Source of the DNA: Candidatus Parcubacteria bacterium | GTDB lineage: Bacteria; Patescibacteriota; Saccharimonadia; Saccharimonadales; UBA4665 | Reading direction: 5' to 3' | Assembly (NCBI GenBank): GCA_023434325.1 | Contig: JAEYSX010000001.1 | Coordinates: forward strand, 252,298 to 316,297 | DNA length: 64,000 nt | Shown here: piece by piece, positions 35,749 through 44,711 of the stretch | Layout: each line of letters starts with the position of its first letter | Numbering within the stretch: position 1 is the stretch's first letter | Notes under the pieces: model-generated | Databases searched by the model: none | Told to the model about the DNA's origin: nothing | What the model saw: only the letters and a program-made list of their open reading frames with translations | Position numbers and translations under genes: made by a program

Positions 35749-36837
35749 TTGGCGCGACTACCTACACCTGGGTCGGACGACGGTAATTGGGGAGATATTC
35801 TCAATGACTTTTTGTCTGTCGAGCTAAACCCCGACGGCAGTCTTAAGTTCCGTACCGATCCGGCGCTAAGCGCAAAGGCTGACGACAACACCGTTGTGCA
35901 CCGCAGCGGCGCCGAGAGTATCGGCGGGACCAAGACGTTTCAGCAGCCGTTAGTCATACCCGAACCAACTCTGGATAGCCACGCCGCAACCAAAAGTTAT
36001 ACGGACACCGCGGTCAGAACCAAAGCCGCGACCGCCGACGTACAAATATTTACAAGCAACAGCACGTGGGTTAAACCCGAGGGCGCCGTACTGGTGTCGG
36101 TCACGCTTGTTGGTGGCGGCGGCGGTGGTGGATCCGGCGCACGCGGCAGCTCGAGCATCGGACTCTCTGGTGGTGGCGGTGGTGGCGGTGGTGGCATCAC
36201 CCGAATAGAACTTTCCGCAGCCGTACTCCCCGATACCATTCCAGTGTCAGTTGGCGCCGGAGGAAACGGAGGCGGCTCGATTACCAGCACGGGCGCGGGC
36301 GGTATTGACGGCGCAGGCGGCGGCCCCACCTCTTTTGGGGGCTATGCAAAGGCCGGAAACGGAACTGGCGGAGGCGGCGGACTCGTGGCCACCGGAACGG
36401 CAGCGGGTGGCACGGGCGGCACGGGTGCGATCTCGGGCACCAGCGGCGGCAGCTGCGGAATCGGCATGGCGGGCGCTCAATCTTGGGGCAGCAGTGCGGC
36501 CGGCGGAGGCGGCGGTGGCGGCGGCGTAAGTACCGGTGGCGCGGCCCGAAGCGGTGGACTTGGCGGCGCAAGCGCCTCGGTAGACGGAGCAATAGCACCG
36601 GGCGGATACCCGGACATCGTCCTGCCTCAAGCCGGCACGAGCCAGCCTGCACAATCCGGATTACCCGGCGGTGGGGGCGGCGGTGGTGCAGCCTCGATTA
36701 CCACGGCCGCTCAAAGAGGCGGACACGGAGGAATATACGGCGGTGGGGGCGGCGGTGGCGGCGCCAGCTCCGGCGACGCTTCTGGCGCGGGCGGTAATGG
36801 CGCACCTGGCATTGCTATCATCGTAACCTACTTCTAA
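35749..36837 (+). CDS. Glycine-rich fibre-like surface protein
   Basis: A 362-aa protein. Residues 1-40 (LPTPGSDDGNWGDILNDFL) match the N-terminal module of the fibre protein at 26329-28395. Residues 45-95 contain a single KTFQQPLVIPEPTLDSHAA unit like the repeats in that protein. NSTWVKPEGAVLVSVTLVG introduces a glycine-rich domain (about residues 120-355) of the type found at phage tail-fibre tips. The start is a TTG; no in-frame ATG precedes it and the homologous module defines it. There is no signal peptide. It is probably a receptor-binding or adhesive protein. Confidence 0.75.
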   Translation: MARLPTPGSDDGNWGDILNDFLSVELNPDGSLKFRTDPALSAKADDNTVVHRSGAESIGGTKTFQQPLVIPEPTLDSHAATKSYTDTAVRTKAATADVQIFTSNSTWVKPEGAVLVSVTLVGGGGGGGSGARGSSSIGLSGGGGGGGGGITRIELSAAVLPDTIPVSVGAGGNGGGSITSTGAGGIDGAGGGPTSFGGYAKAGNGTGGGGGLVATGTAAGGTGGTGAISGTSGGSCGIGMAGAQSWGSSAAGGGGGGGGVSTGGAARSGGLGGASASVDGAIAPGGYPDIVLPQAGTSQPAQSGLPGGGGGGGAASITTAAQRGGHGGIYGGGGGGGGASSGDASGAGGNGAPGIAIIVTYF

Positions 36838-36908
36838 AGTGCGGCGACCCTCCTTATATCCCTATTGTCGTTCATAAGCGTGATTACTTGCGGTATACTT
36901 AACAGAAC

Positions 36909-37679
36909 ATGAAATCTACACATCAAAACGACATACTCGTAGTCGACAACCTTACAAAAAGATACGGAGCAAAAACCGTCGTAAAAGGCATCAGTTTTAC
37001 CGTTGCCGAAAGCGAGATTTTTGGCATTCTTGGCCCCAACGGAGCCGGTAAAACCACTACATTAGAAATGATTGAGGCACTGCGCCCTATCGACGACGGC
37101 ACTGCCACTCTCGACGGTATCGACGTACGTAAACGCCCCGACGACGTGCGCCAGATAATCGGCGTCCAGACCCAAAGCTCATCCTTTTTTGACAAATTAT
37201 CGCTTGCCGAGACACTTATCTTTTTGGGCACAATTTACGGCAGAAAAGTCGATGCCAAGAAACTGCTTGCTGATGTACAACTTGAGGACAACGCAGGTAT
37301 CTACCCCGAAAAACTATCCGGCGGTCAGCGCCAACGTTTTAGTATCGCCGCCGCGCTCGTCAACGAGCCTCGGGTGCTTTTTCTAGACGAGCCGACTACG
37401 GGGCTGGACCCGCAAGCGCGCCGCAACCTTTGGGATCTTGTTAAAAACATCCAAAAGCGCGGCATCACCATCATCCTTACCTCGCACTACATGGAAGAAG
37501 CCCAGCTACTGTGCGACCGCGTCGCGATTATGGACGAAGGCACAATCATCGCCATGGACACACCCAAAAAGCTTATAGATAACCTGCTGCAACAAGGCTT
37601 CCGCAAAGAGGTCGAGGTACAGCAAGCCGACCTAGAAGACGTGTTTATCAACCTCACCGGCAAGGAGCTAAGGAAATAA
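36909..37679 (+). CDS. ABC transporter ATP-binding protein (DrrA-like)
   Basis: A 256-aa ATPase. It has Walker A GPNGAGKTTT near residue 45, a Q-loop VQTQSSSFF, signature LSGGQRQRFS, Walker B RVLFLDEPTTGLDP and H-loop TSHYMEE. The order and the short C-terminal domain fit drug/lantibiotic ABC-2 exporters. TATACT at 36894-36899 lies nine bases before the ATG. It is followed two bases later by its permease gene. The substrate is unknown, possibly an antibiotic. Confidence 0.93.
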   Translation: MKSTHQNDILVVDNLTKRYGAKTVVKGISFTVAESEIFGILGPNGAGKTTTLEMIEALRPIDDGTATLDGIDVRKRPDDVRQIIGVQTQSSSFFDKLSLAETLIFLGTIYGRKVDAKKLLADVQLEDNAGIYPEKLSGGQRQRFSIAAALVNEPRVLFLDEPTTGLDPQARRNLWDLVKNIQKRGITIILTSHYMEEAQLLCDRVAIMDEGTIIAMDTPKKLIDNLLQQGFRKEVEVQQADLEDVFINLTGKELRK

Positions 37680-37681
37680 CT

Positions 37682-38785
37682 ATGTTTCGATCGATCAAAA
37701 CAACCTTAGCCTACGCCAAAATCGAGCTTATGCGCAGCTTGCGCGACCCAATTACCACCGTCGTGCTTTTTGGTATCCCCGTTTTGCTGGTGCTTATATT
37801 TGGCTCGCTGGTGCGGGGCGGCGATTCTATTTCGGTGCGCGTGGCGGTGATCAACAACTCGCGGGAGCAATTTGCCCAAGAGTTTACCGACACGCTGTCG
37901 CAAGTCAGCGCGTTCGACATCCACAAAGACCAGCTCAGTTTTGACGAGGCACGCGACAAAATGGACGACGACTCGCTTGATGGCATCATCGAGTTGCCCG
38001 ATGGATTTGGCGCCGCGGTGAATAACGCCCCTGCGGGCGCCGTCAAACTCTATTACGATCAGGCAGACACGCAAACCGGCGATATCGTTGCCGCCATTAT
38101 GCGCAACGTGGTCGACGAGACAAATAAGCACCTGGTAACGGTGTCGGCGCCGATCACTGTTGACCGCAGCCCGATTAACGTCAACACGGCAAGCGCGTTC
38201 GACAATCTCTTCTCTATGTTTACCGGCATGTCGGTTATGATGGTGGGCGTGTTCGCGGTGGCAGCAGTGTTCCCCACCGCCAAAAAGACAGGTGTTATGC
38301 GACGCCTTCGCGCTACGCCAATCAAGGCGCGCGAGATCATTACCGGTACGATGCTCTGCTACGCCGTCATCGGCCTCATCGGCGTGGCAATCCTAACCAC
38401 ATTGGCGCTGACCCTCTTTGATCTGACGATGCACGGCAACTGGCTTGTGTTCGCGGGTTTTATCCTGTTTGCACTCGCGGTCATGCTGGGCTTTGGCCTG
38501 GCGATTGGCGGCGTGGCCAAAAACTCTACCCAATCGGACGTTATGGGGCAGATCGTATTTATCGCCTCACTTGCGGTAAGCGGCCTATGGTTCCCGCGCG
38601 TTTTAATGCCCGATATTTTGCAAAACATTACGGCGTACTTCCCCCTAACTCCTGTTATTGAGGGTATTCGAGCTATCGTTACCGAGGGCGCTACCTTTAC
38701 GATGCTCGGCACCGAACTGGCGATACTGGCGGCATGGGGCGTGGTTGTGTACGCTGTTGGCACGCGCTTATTCCGCTGGGAATAA
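37682..38785 (+). CDS. ABC-2 type permease (DrrB/YhfK-like)
   Basis: A 367-aa membrane protein. It has one N-terminal helix (TTVVLFGIPVLLVLIFG), a large extracytoplasmic domain of about 140 residues, then five C-terminal helices including MSVMMVGVFAVAAVFPTAKKTGVMRRLRATP, the ABC-2 hallmark loop. It pairs with the preceding ATPase as an exporter. The large external domain is typical of ABC-2 permeases with an ectodomain. The gene starts two bases after the ATPase stop. Confidence 0.92.
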   Translation: MFRSIKTTLAYAKIELMRSLRDPITTVVLFGIPVLLVLIFGSLVRGGDSISVRVAVINNSREQFAQEFTDTLSQVSAFDIHKDQLSFDEARDKMDDDSLDGIIELPDGFGAAVNNAPAGAVKLYYDQADTQTGDIVAAIMRNVVDETNKHLVTVSAPITVDRSPINVNTASAFDNLFSMFTGMSVMMVGVFAVAAVFPTAKKTGVMRRLRATPIKAREIITGTMLCYAVIGLIGVAILTTLALTLFDLTMHGNWLVFAGFILFALAVMLGFGLAIGGVAKNSTQSDVMGQIVFIASLAVSGLWFPRVLMPDILQNITAYFPLTPVIEGIRAIVTEGATFTMLGTELAILAAWGVVVYAVGTRLFRWE

Positions 38786-38858
38786 TGCCGGCATTTCACT
38801 AAAAGAATAAACACAAGAGATTTATTGCTATAATGTGTTTGATATAAGGGATATACGC

Positions 38859-39746
38859 ATGCAGCCAACAAACGAACCAACAAACCAGCAACCTCAACCA
38901 CAGTCTCAGCCAATGAGCGGACCTCCCGAGTATCCCCAGCCTTCTCAGGTTATTACGCCTGGCACTGCGCCGGTAGCGCCAGACGCGCAGACTTTGCCAA
39001 ATCAAGCAGAAGCTTCTAGCTCTCCTGCCCCACAATTTGTGTCGCCTCAACCCGACCAACAGCCGATGCAACAGCCCGCACCTCAAAATGACGGCCCAAG
39101 CCGCTCGCGCAAGCCACTAATCATTGTGATCGTGATCGCCGCATGTCTTATCATCGGCGCCGCTGCGTTTCTGTTGATGCAAAAGGACTCTGGCAAAAAC
39201 GAAGACGCCAACGCCGTTGCCGATAAGTCGTCACAGAATTCCTCCACTCCTGAGGCCAAGGACATCAGCGAGCTGACCCAAGTCAGCTTTATCCCTCCGG
39301 CAGACATGACCGAATATTCCCCCAATGCCGGCACCGCGGTCTTTGCGAACCACGAATTACTCGCTCCTGCCGGTGGCACCGACCAATGTCGGCTGAGCTT
39401 TGGCGTGGCCGAATCATCCGAAATACCCGGCACGGATATCGCCTCTGTTGTGCAACCACAGATCGACTCACTCACCAAAGCCGGCGCAAAGGTAGAAGGA
39501 CCTAAGGCCGGAAAAGCCCTTGTACTGCAAGCCGACGATGGGCAGAGCTACCAGCTGCCTACACTCGAGTTTACCGTCACCAAAGACGGCGCACGCGAAG
39601 TCGACCAGTTTAGCGTAGCTATCCTCAAAAACGACAAGCGCGTCATCGTGACCCGCGCCTGCTCGAACCAAAGCGGCCAAGTCAACGACAAAAACATGCA
39701 AACCTTAGAAGCAACAGCCCAAAAGCTAAAACTGTCCGTCAAATAA
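38859..39746 (+). CDS. Membrane-anchored protein with Pro/Gln-rich cytosolic head
   Basis: A 295-aa protein. Residues 1-85 are a disordered Pro/Gln-rich region. A single membrane helix (PLIIVIVIAACLIIGAAAFLLM) follows, then a roughly 180-residue external domain beginning after a Lys/Glu-rich linker. The external domain is beta-rich with a conserved-looking DQCRLSFGVAES segment and a second Cys near the C-terminus, so a disulfide is possible. No family is recognised; the topology resembles other Saccharibacteria surface proteins. TATAAT lies at 38829-38834 and AAGGG eight bases before the ATG. Confidence 0.7.
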   Translation: MQPTNEPTNQQPQPQSQPMSGPPEYPQPSQVITPGTAPVAPDAQTLPNQAEASSSPAPQFVSPQPDQQPMQQPAPQNDGPSRSRKPLIIVIVIAACLIIGAAAFLLMQKDSGKNEDANAVADKSSQNSSTPEAKDISELTQVSFIPPADMTEYSPNAGTAVFANHELLAPAGGTDQCRLSFGVAESSEIPGTDIASVVQPQIDSLTKAGAKVEGPKAGKALVLQADDGQSYQLPTLEFTVTKDGAREVDQFSVAILKNDKRVIVTRACSNQSGQVNDKNMQTLEATAQKLKLSVK

Positions 39747-39844
39747 GCCCTCGAAACATCGGCATATTTATTGCCAACCTTTACGCCCTCAGCCGACAGA
39801 CAGCACAAGACTGCGATTATGAGCTACATGACTCTGAGCACGCG

Positions 39845-40504
39845 TCAAACTTGACTGTCTGCTTCTTGTAATGCCTTGCGGTACTCGTCTTTAACTTGAT
39901 TGCGCCATGCTCGCGCCCTCTTTTTTACTCGTACTGCGTGTCCTCTAATGATAGCGGCAACCGCCGTTCTTGGCTGACGATTAGAAACCAGATACTCATG
40001 CAACTGCAACGCCGGCAGACGGTCAAACACTTCTTTGGAGCTGTCGTCGGCGTTTGGCTCGTAGATTTTCTTACGAACATCAGGAGGCAATGTCAGCGCG
40101 GCTTCGCCGCCTACCCTATTAACATATCCGACAGTAGTAGTTCGCACCCTTTCAAGGGCCGACAGCGCGCCTCGCAATACGACTTCTCCGGCCTCAAGCT
40201 CGTCCAGTTCATACGGTATACCATTTGCCTGGTGTATGCGATTAATTACTTCGGCACAACGCTCTGGGTCGGGCTGAATTGCCGCCAGTGCGAGAATACC
40301 TACGCTTAGTGGCCTCCGGTCAGGTGAGTCGCCTACCGTGTTTTCCATTACCTTGTCTGCGGCAAGCCATCCACTATCCCATCCCAGCGGATGCATCGCA
40401 AATGACCCAATTATTAACCGACTAGCCCGTTCGTTTAATTCGGGAGGCAGTGGATGAACCTGGGGAGGCAACTCGGTAATTAACTGACGTATAGGAACGG
40501 CCAT
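39845..40504 (-). CDS. Hypothetical protein (219 aa)
   Basis: Unrecognised, soluble and mostly helical. It begins MAVPIRQLITELPP and ends with a basic helical region (RGHAVRVKKRARAWRNQV). The ATG at 40504 is preferred over 40552 because a TATCAA element lies about eight bases upstream on the minus strand. It is a single gene between convergent and divergent neighbours. Confidence 0.55.
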   Translation of the reverse strand: MAVPIRQLITELPPQVHPLPPELNERASRLIIGSFAMHPLGWDSGWLAADKVMENTVGDSPDRRPLSVGILALAAIQPDPERCAEVINRIHQANGIPYELDELEAGEVVLRGALSALERVRTTTVGYVNRVGGEAALTLPPDVRKKIYEPNADDSSKEVFDRLPALQLHEYLVSNRQPRTAVAAIIRGHAVRVKKRARAWRNQVKDEYRKALQEADSQV

Positions 40505-40753
40505 ACAAATTATTGATAATAAAACATGTAGCACATATGCGCAAGTAGACATATGTCACTGCGTCGTGGCGAGTCCGAACTTCGTTTCATGCACAAATAA
40601 GACTAAACTTGTGCAAAAGCACTTGATCTTCCTCCTGCAAACACCTTATACTCAAACGGTTCATGACGCTTATGTAGGATACGAAAAGCAACATGATCAT
40701 AATATTATCCGGCGGCCACTGGGTCGGCCGCTCAAAAATAAGGTTACCGTACG

Positions 40754-41533
40754 GTGGGCATTCCCTCTTCCTTATTACTTACATCTTTTCGAATTTCGTA
40801 CAGACTGCTCGTAGCCGCGGCTCTTTTGTGCAGCCAAGCGATTGTAACGCTATGGTTTTGGATAAGCAGTATCGCGGACCAGTTAGCTGCGCAGCCAGCG
40901 CAGAGCGGACCGACGGCTACCTGGCTTGGCGGAACGGTGCTGTTTTTGGGTATAACCGCAGGGTTTCAGTGGACGGCGATACGCAACAAACAAGCCAAAC
41001 CCCAAAAAAACTGGCAAGATATCGAGCCGCTTGTGCTGTTTGGAATCATGGCGGCGTCGCTAATAGGCGGCATGATTACATTCGGCATTTACCTTGTTAG
41101 GCGCCCCGGATGGACGTATGGCGATACAATTTGCCTGGCGGCCGTACTTATCTTGCAAGCCTTGGCACTAGGCTTTCAGTTTTACCAAACGCGCCATGCA
41201 AACGGCACCGAGCAACCGCGGTGGTACAAAAATATGCACACGTTCCTACTTGCGCCATTCGGCCGCATGGCACTGGCAATCTCTTTGCGTAGTGTTCCCA
41301 GGATCTTTTACGGATTCGGATTTTTTACCGCGCCTTTTTTAGGCATGAGCCGCTACACCATACTCTCGGGCATAGGCATCGCCACCGTACGCACCACTTC
41401 GGTATTGTGGGGCTACCACTCTAACCCATGCCCCGCCTCGGCGCGCCTACTCAAAACCGAAATAATCGGCAACCTGGGCTCACAAATTGTCCTGAGCCTG
41501 TGTTGGGTTATTGCGGTGATATACATGCGCTGA
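40754..41533 (+). CDS. Polytopic membrane protein of unknown function
   Basis: A 259-aa protein with about six hydrophobic segments: LLVAAALLCSQAIVTLWFWI, ATWLGGTVLFLGITAGF, PLVLFGIMAASLIGGMITFG, TICLAAVLILQALALGF, a region containing FYGFGFFTAPFLG, and a C-terminal helix. It starts at GTG with no strong SD, so the exact start is uncertain. No family is recognised. It lies alone, downstream of a 240-base intergenic stretch with no visible feature. Confidence 0.6.
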   Translation: MGIPSSLLLTSFRISYRLLVAAALLCSQAIVTLWFWISSIADQLAAQPAQSGPTATWLGGTVLFLGITAGFQWTAIRNKQAKPQKNWQDIEPLVLFGIMAASLIGGMITFGIYLVRRPGWTYGDTICLAAVLILQALALGFQFYQTRHANGTEQPRWYKNMHTFLLAPFGRMALAISLRSVPRIFYGFGFFTAPFLGMSRYTILSGIGIATVRTTSVLWGYHSNPCPASARLLKTEIIGNLGSQIVLSLCWVIAVIYMR

Positions 41534-41599
41534 CTACAGATTATTTAATAAGTCATCACAAGAAAACATGCCGCCCAAAATTAAGCGTATACTACTTGT

Positions 41600-42136
41600 A
41601 TGTCTAAATATGTTGCCTTCCTACGGGGAATTGGCCCCACGAACCCGAATATGCGTAACGACAACCTGTGCGAGGCGCTGCAGAGCTTGGGCTTTAACAA
41701 CGTGCAAGCGGTGACGTCCACTGGAAACATCTTGTTTGAGTCACCGCGTACCGACGCCGCCGCAATCGAAGCCGAGATAGAAGCTGCGTGGCCGCAAAAG
41801 CTTGGCTTTTTGAGCACGACTATTGTCCGTAGCTTGGACGAGTTACGCACGCTGCGCTCAAACGATCCGTTCAAGGGCTACACCCACAGCAAGCAGACAT
41901 CCTTAATTGTTACCTTCCTCAAAAACGAGCCAGCGCCTGATGCAAAACTGACGCCCGCCACGGGCTACCGCATCCCGGCAATCTTCCCGCGAGAGGTATG
42001 CGGCATCGTCGACACCACCACGACTAAAACCCCGGACTATATGCGAAACGCCGAAAAGCTCTACGGCAAACACATCACAACCCGCACATGGAATACTGTC
42101 CTCCGAATTATCGATAAACTCGATGCCCTCGGATAA
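41600..42136 (+). CDS. DUF1697 family protein
   Basis: A 178-aa protein with the family start YVAFLRGI(G), then LQSLGFNNVQAVTSTGNILFES, then a C-terminal TTRTWNTVLRIIDKL. The DUF1697 fold is known from structural genomics but not assigned a reaction. TATACT at 41588-41593 lies six bases before the ATG, so the message is leaderless. It is monocistronic. Confidence 0.9.
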   Translation: MSKYVAFLRGIGPTNPNMRNDNLCEALQSLGFNNVQAVTSTGNILFESPRTDAAAIEAEIEAAWPQKLGFLSTTIVRSLDELRTLRSNDPFKGYTHSKQTSLIVTFLKNEPAPDAKLTPATGYRIPAIFPREVCGIVDTTTTKTPDYMRNAEKLYGKHITTRTWNTVLRIIDKLDALG

Positions 42137-42161
42137 ATCACAACCTTGCGCCTTCTAAAGG

Positions 42162-43127
42162 CTAGAGGTGCTTATTGACGTCCTCTGTAATGTTAAGCAC
42201 GGACTGCGGCGTTGTGACGTAAAACTGACGATCAGGACTGCAAAACACCCCCACTACACCAAACGGCGTGCCGCTATATACAATCTTGTCCTCGGCGACT
42301 TGGTCGTAGCGCTCTCCTGTCAAAGTAAGCCGATGTACTGTACCCTCATTGTAGCTGCCGAAGTATAGGTAATTGTCAACTACCACGCACTGGGTAGGCG
42401 TAATGACCTGTTCGTAGCTAACCAACGGACTTATGGTCTCGGTATTATCGGTCGGTCCTACCTCGTCCGGCCAACCGTAATTTGCCCCCTTGTGCAGTAT
42501 ATTTATCTCGTCGTACCTGTCCGGTCCGACATCACATACGTATCCCGTGCCAGTTTGCGGATGAAAACTAATACCGAAGACATTGCGCCAACCCCGACTA
42601 AACACCGGCGACCCCGCAATTGGATTGTCGTCCGGGATGCTCCCGTCACGGTTTATACGCAAAATCTTGCCGTCCATCCGTGACGGATCTTGAGCATGTT
42701 CTTTTACCTCATTTGACACCCCGACGCCAATATACAACGTCTTGTCGGGTCCGAATGCTATGACGCCTCCGTTATGAATAAGCCCTGCCGGGATTCTATC
42801 CAGCAACACTTCCTCAACCAAATCGTCCACCCTCACGCGCACCACCCGGTTTTGCAAGCTCTTTTCGCCCGTGCCGGCGGTATAGTAACAATAGATGTAG
42901 CCGTTTTGGGTAAAGTCGGGGTCCGCGGCGATCCCAAGCAAACCCGTCTCGTGATGCCCAAGCAGCGGTACGACCGGAAAATGGTTTACGAGCTCGTATG
43001 ATCCACCTCTAATCTCCCACAGTCGCCCGATGCGCTCGCTCAAAAATATCCGGTTATCCGGCGTAAACGTCATCGTCAGCGGAAAGCCCGTAGACTCCAG
43101 ACTATCTACCAATAAATCACTAACCAC
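42162..43127 (-). CDS. Glucose/sorbosone dehydrogenase-type (PQQ) beta-propeller
   Basis: A 321-aa six-bladed beta-propeller of the GSDH family, which oxidises sugars with PQQ. Segments in order are FPLTMTFTPDNRIFLSERIG, ETGLLGIAADPDF, LIHNGGVIAFGPDKTLYIGVG, ILRINRDGSIP, GWRNVFGISFHPQTG and GANYGWPDEVG. The calcium/PQQ loop region is conserved but the catalytic His-Gly context is HNGG. No signal peptide is visible at the GTG start, unusual for PQQ enzymes, which are normally exported. AAGGAGG lies eight bases upstream, so the start is well supported. It may use another cofactor. Confidence 0.85.
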   Translation of the reverse strand: MVSDLLVDSLESTGFPLTMTFTPDNRIFLSERIGRLWEIRGGSYELVNHFPVVPLLGHHETGLLGIAADPDFTQNGYIYCYYTAGTGEKSLQNRVVRVRVDDLVEEVLLDRIPAGLIHNGGVIAFGPDKTLYIGVGVSNEVKEHAQDPSRMDGKILRINRDGSIPDDNPIAGSPVFSRGWRNVFGISFHPQTGTGYVCDVGPDRYDEINILHKGANYGWPDEVGPTDNTETISPLVSYEQVITPTQCVVVDNYLYFGSYNEGTVHRLTLTGERYDQVAEDKIVYSGTPFGVVGVFCSPDRQFYVTTPQSVLNITEDVNKHL

Positions 43128-43369
43128 TCCGTAGCCCTCCTTATCTTGTTTGCCTATATGTCATCACGTCCAGTGAATCATGCGCTGTGCGGCGGCGCGC
43201 CCAAATAACTTACATAATCCGCGACCACTACGTTATGCCGATTGTATAGATATTCATATTTTTATTGTTTGAGCGGTGATATACCTGCAATCGTCACTCG
43301 TTACGGCATAGCCATACCGAGAGGATCAATTAAGCACTCATAGTATTCACGATTGCGAGAGGGGGCTGG

Positions 43370-43963
43370 ATGAGCAGTAGCCGCAAACTTACTAGGCAGC
43401 ATTTTGGAATTATAGCCGCAAGCGTCGGAGAGACAGCCAGCCCGGAGGATGTCGCATCGATTGTCGCGCACAGCAACGAGCATCTCTTGCTTTTTCATGG
43501 CATTAAACGCGCTGGATCCGTCGATGCGGTGCAAAAAAGCGGCATAAAACCACTCGCACCAGAAGGTGGCCCTGGCAGCTACTGGGCGACAGGCGCGGCG
43601 ATTTTTTGCAGCGAAGCGCCAACAGCCGGCGACGCCATATGGGGCTACGACACGCCATATTTTCATTACAGCCATAGCAGTGCCGAATCAAAGCAAGACC
43701 AGATGGCATTTGCCGTCACAGACGCTGGCCGCCTGGCAATAGCTAGGACAGTAATACATAACAACATATGCCCAGACAGCCAGTGTGTCATCAAAGAAAC
43801 GGTTCCACCCGAAGCACTAACCCTTGTAGTCATTGATCAAGTATCCCATCAGCCCATCCAAGAAACGGCGCTCGACTTTATGGCTCGCTGCGCCGAGGCG
43901 GGTACGTTACTCAGGTCAGGCATGCTCCACAACAGCGACTCGGGGCTTAGCCACTGGGGCTAA
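43370..43963 (+). CDS. Hypothetical protein (197 aa)
   Basis: Unrecognised. The central part reads LLFHGIKRAGSVDAVQKSGIKPL followed by GGPGSYWATGAAIFCSE. This loosely resembles the start of ADP-ribosyltransferase-like folds (His-Gly then a small-residue loop), but the later catalytic elements are not seen, so I do not claim that function. Four Cys occur in the second half. GAGAGGGGG precedes the ATG. It is convergent with, and overlaps by four bases, the NDK-like gene. Confidence 0.55.
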   Translation: MSSSRKLTRQHFGIIAASVGETASPEDVASIVAHSNEHLLLFHGIKRAGSVDAVQKSGIKPLAPEGGPGSYWATGAAIFCSEAPTAGDAIWGYDTPYFHYSHSSAESKQDQMAFAVTDAGRLAIARTVIHNNICPDSQCVIKETVPPEALTLVVIDQVSHQPIQETALDFMARCAEAGTLLRSGMLHNSDSGLSHWG

Positions 43964-44589
43964 GACTCGGACTGCTCGAGCTTACGCGCAATAGCCCGGC
44001 GGATAACATTCATCTCGCGCGCCACCGACTCTTTTGAATCGCTGCCGTGGAGCAAATTATTATAATTATCCTTACCGAGCTGCCCACGAATCGTGCTTGG
44101 GTCGCGGACTTTTTCGATATCCCAATGCCCCAGCTGGTCGCGCCACGCAGTAACCGCATCGGGTCCGTACAGCAAATAAATAGTGACCGGGCCGTCAGTC
44201 ATTAGCGCCGCAAACTCTTGCTGGCGATTTGCAAAACGCTCCGGGTAGCGCGCCGCGGGATATTGGTGCATCGGCGATGCATGCCCGCCGCCATAAAATT
44301 CATCCACCGCCTGCTCGTCGAGCGTCATCGAAAACTTGGCCATCACGCCAAGGTTCTCTATTCGACTCTCGATTTCGTCAGCCGCCTGCACGTCCGTATC
44401 AACAGGCGTTGCGATTGACTGATGCACGTTAGGCCGAATCAGGGCGACCGTCAACAGCCCCTGTTGTGCATACTCATCCAGTCGCGGGTCGGCTAGCACG
44501 TCACCTGCTGCTGCCAGCGATTCGGGCACATGCGCCGCGTTATCCCTACTTAAATCATCAGAATAAAAAGGCAGATGCTCTGCTGACAT
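43960..44589 (-). CDS. Nucleoside diphosphate kinase-like protein with N-terminal extension
   Basis: A 209-aa protein. The last ~150 residues match NDK: a FYGGGHASPMHQYP segment near residue 103, LMTDGPVTIYLLYGPDAVTAWRD, STIRGQLGKDN, and the active-site NLLHGSDSKESVAREM, which keeps the catalytic His. The first NDK strand is altered (LTVALIRPNV in place of an IKPD motif), replacing the conserved Lys by Arg and Asp by Asn. Typical NDKs are about 140 aa. The extra ~45 N-terminal residues are unassigned. Activity may differ from true NDK. Confidence 0.8.
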   Translation of the reverse strand: MSAEHLPFYSDDLSRDNAAHVPESLAAAGDVLADPRLDEYAQQGLLTVALIRPNVHQSIATPVDTDVQAADEIESRIENLGVMAKFSMTLDEQAVDEFYGGGHASPMHQYPAARYPERFANRQQEFAALMTDGPVTIYLLYGPDAVTAWRDQLGHWDIEKVRDPSTIRGQLGKDNYNNLLHGSDSKESVAREMNVIRRAIARKLEQSES

Positions 44590-44711
44590 ACATACTTTTC
44601 TCTTGTTAGCACCATTAGTTATAAGGCACGCTCAGCTCAATCACAGTTAAATTTCCGCATAAAACTCGCAAGAATGCGGGATCAATTGCCAGGCAGAATG
44701 TGGTACATAAT

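Noticed and set aside
36247..36797. Long overlapping ORFs on both strands of the glycine-rich gene
   Set aside because: They arise from the GGC/GGT codon runs and give Arg/Ala/Pro-rich nonsense; only the frame beginning with the fibre module is meaningful.
44655..44679. CCGCAT/ATGCGG inverted repeat upstream of the cobalamin riboswitch as a terminator
   Set aside because: The stem is only 6 bp with a 13-base loop and no U-tract.
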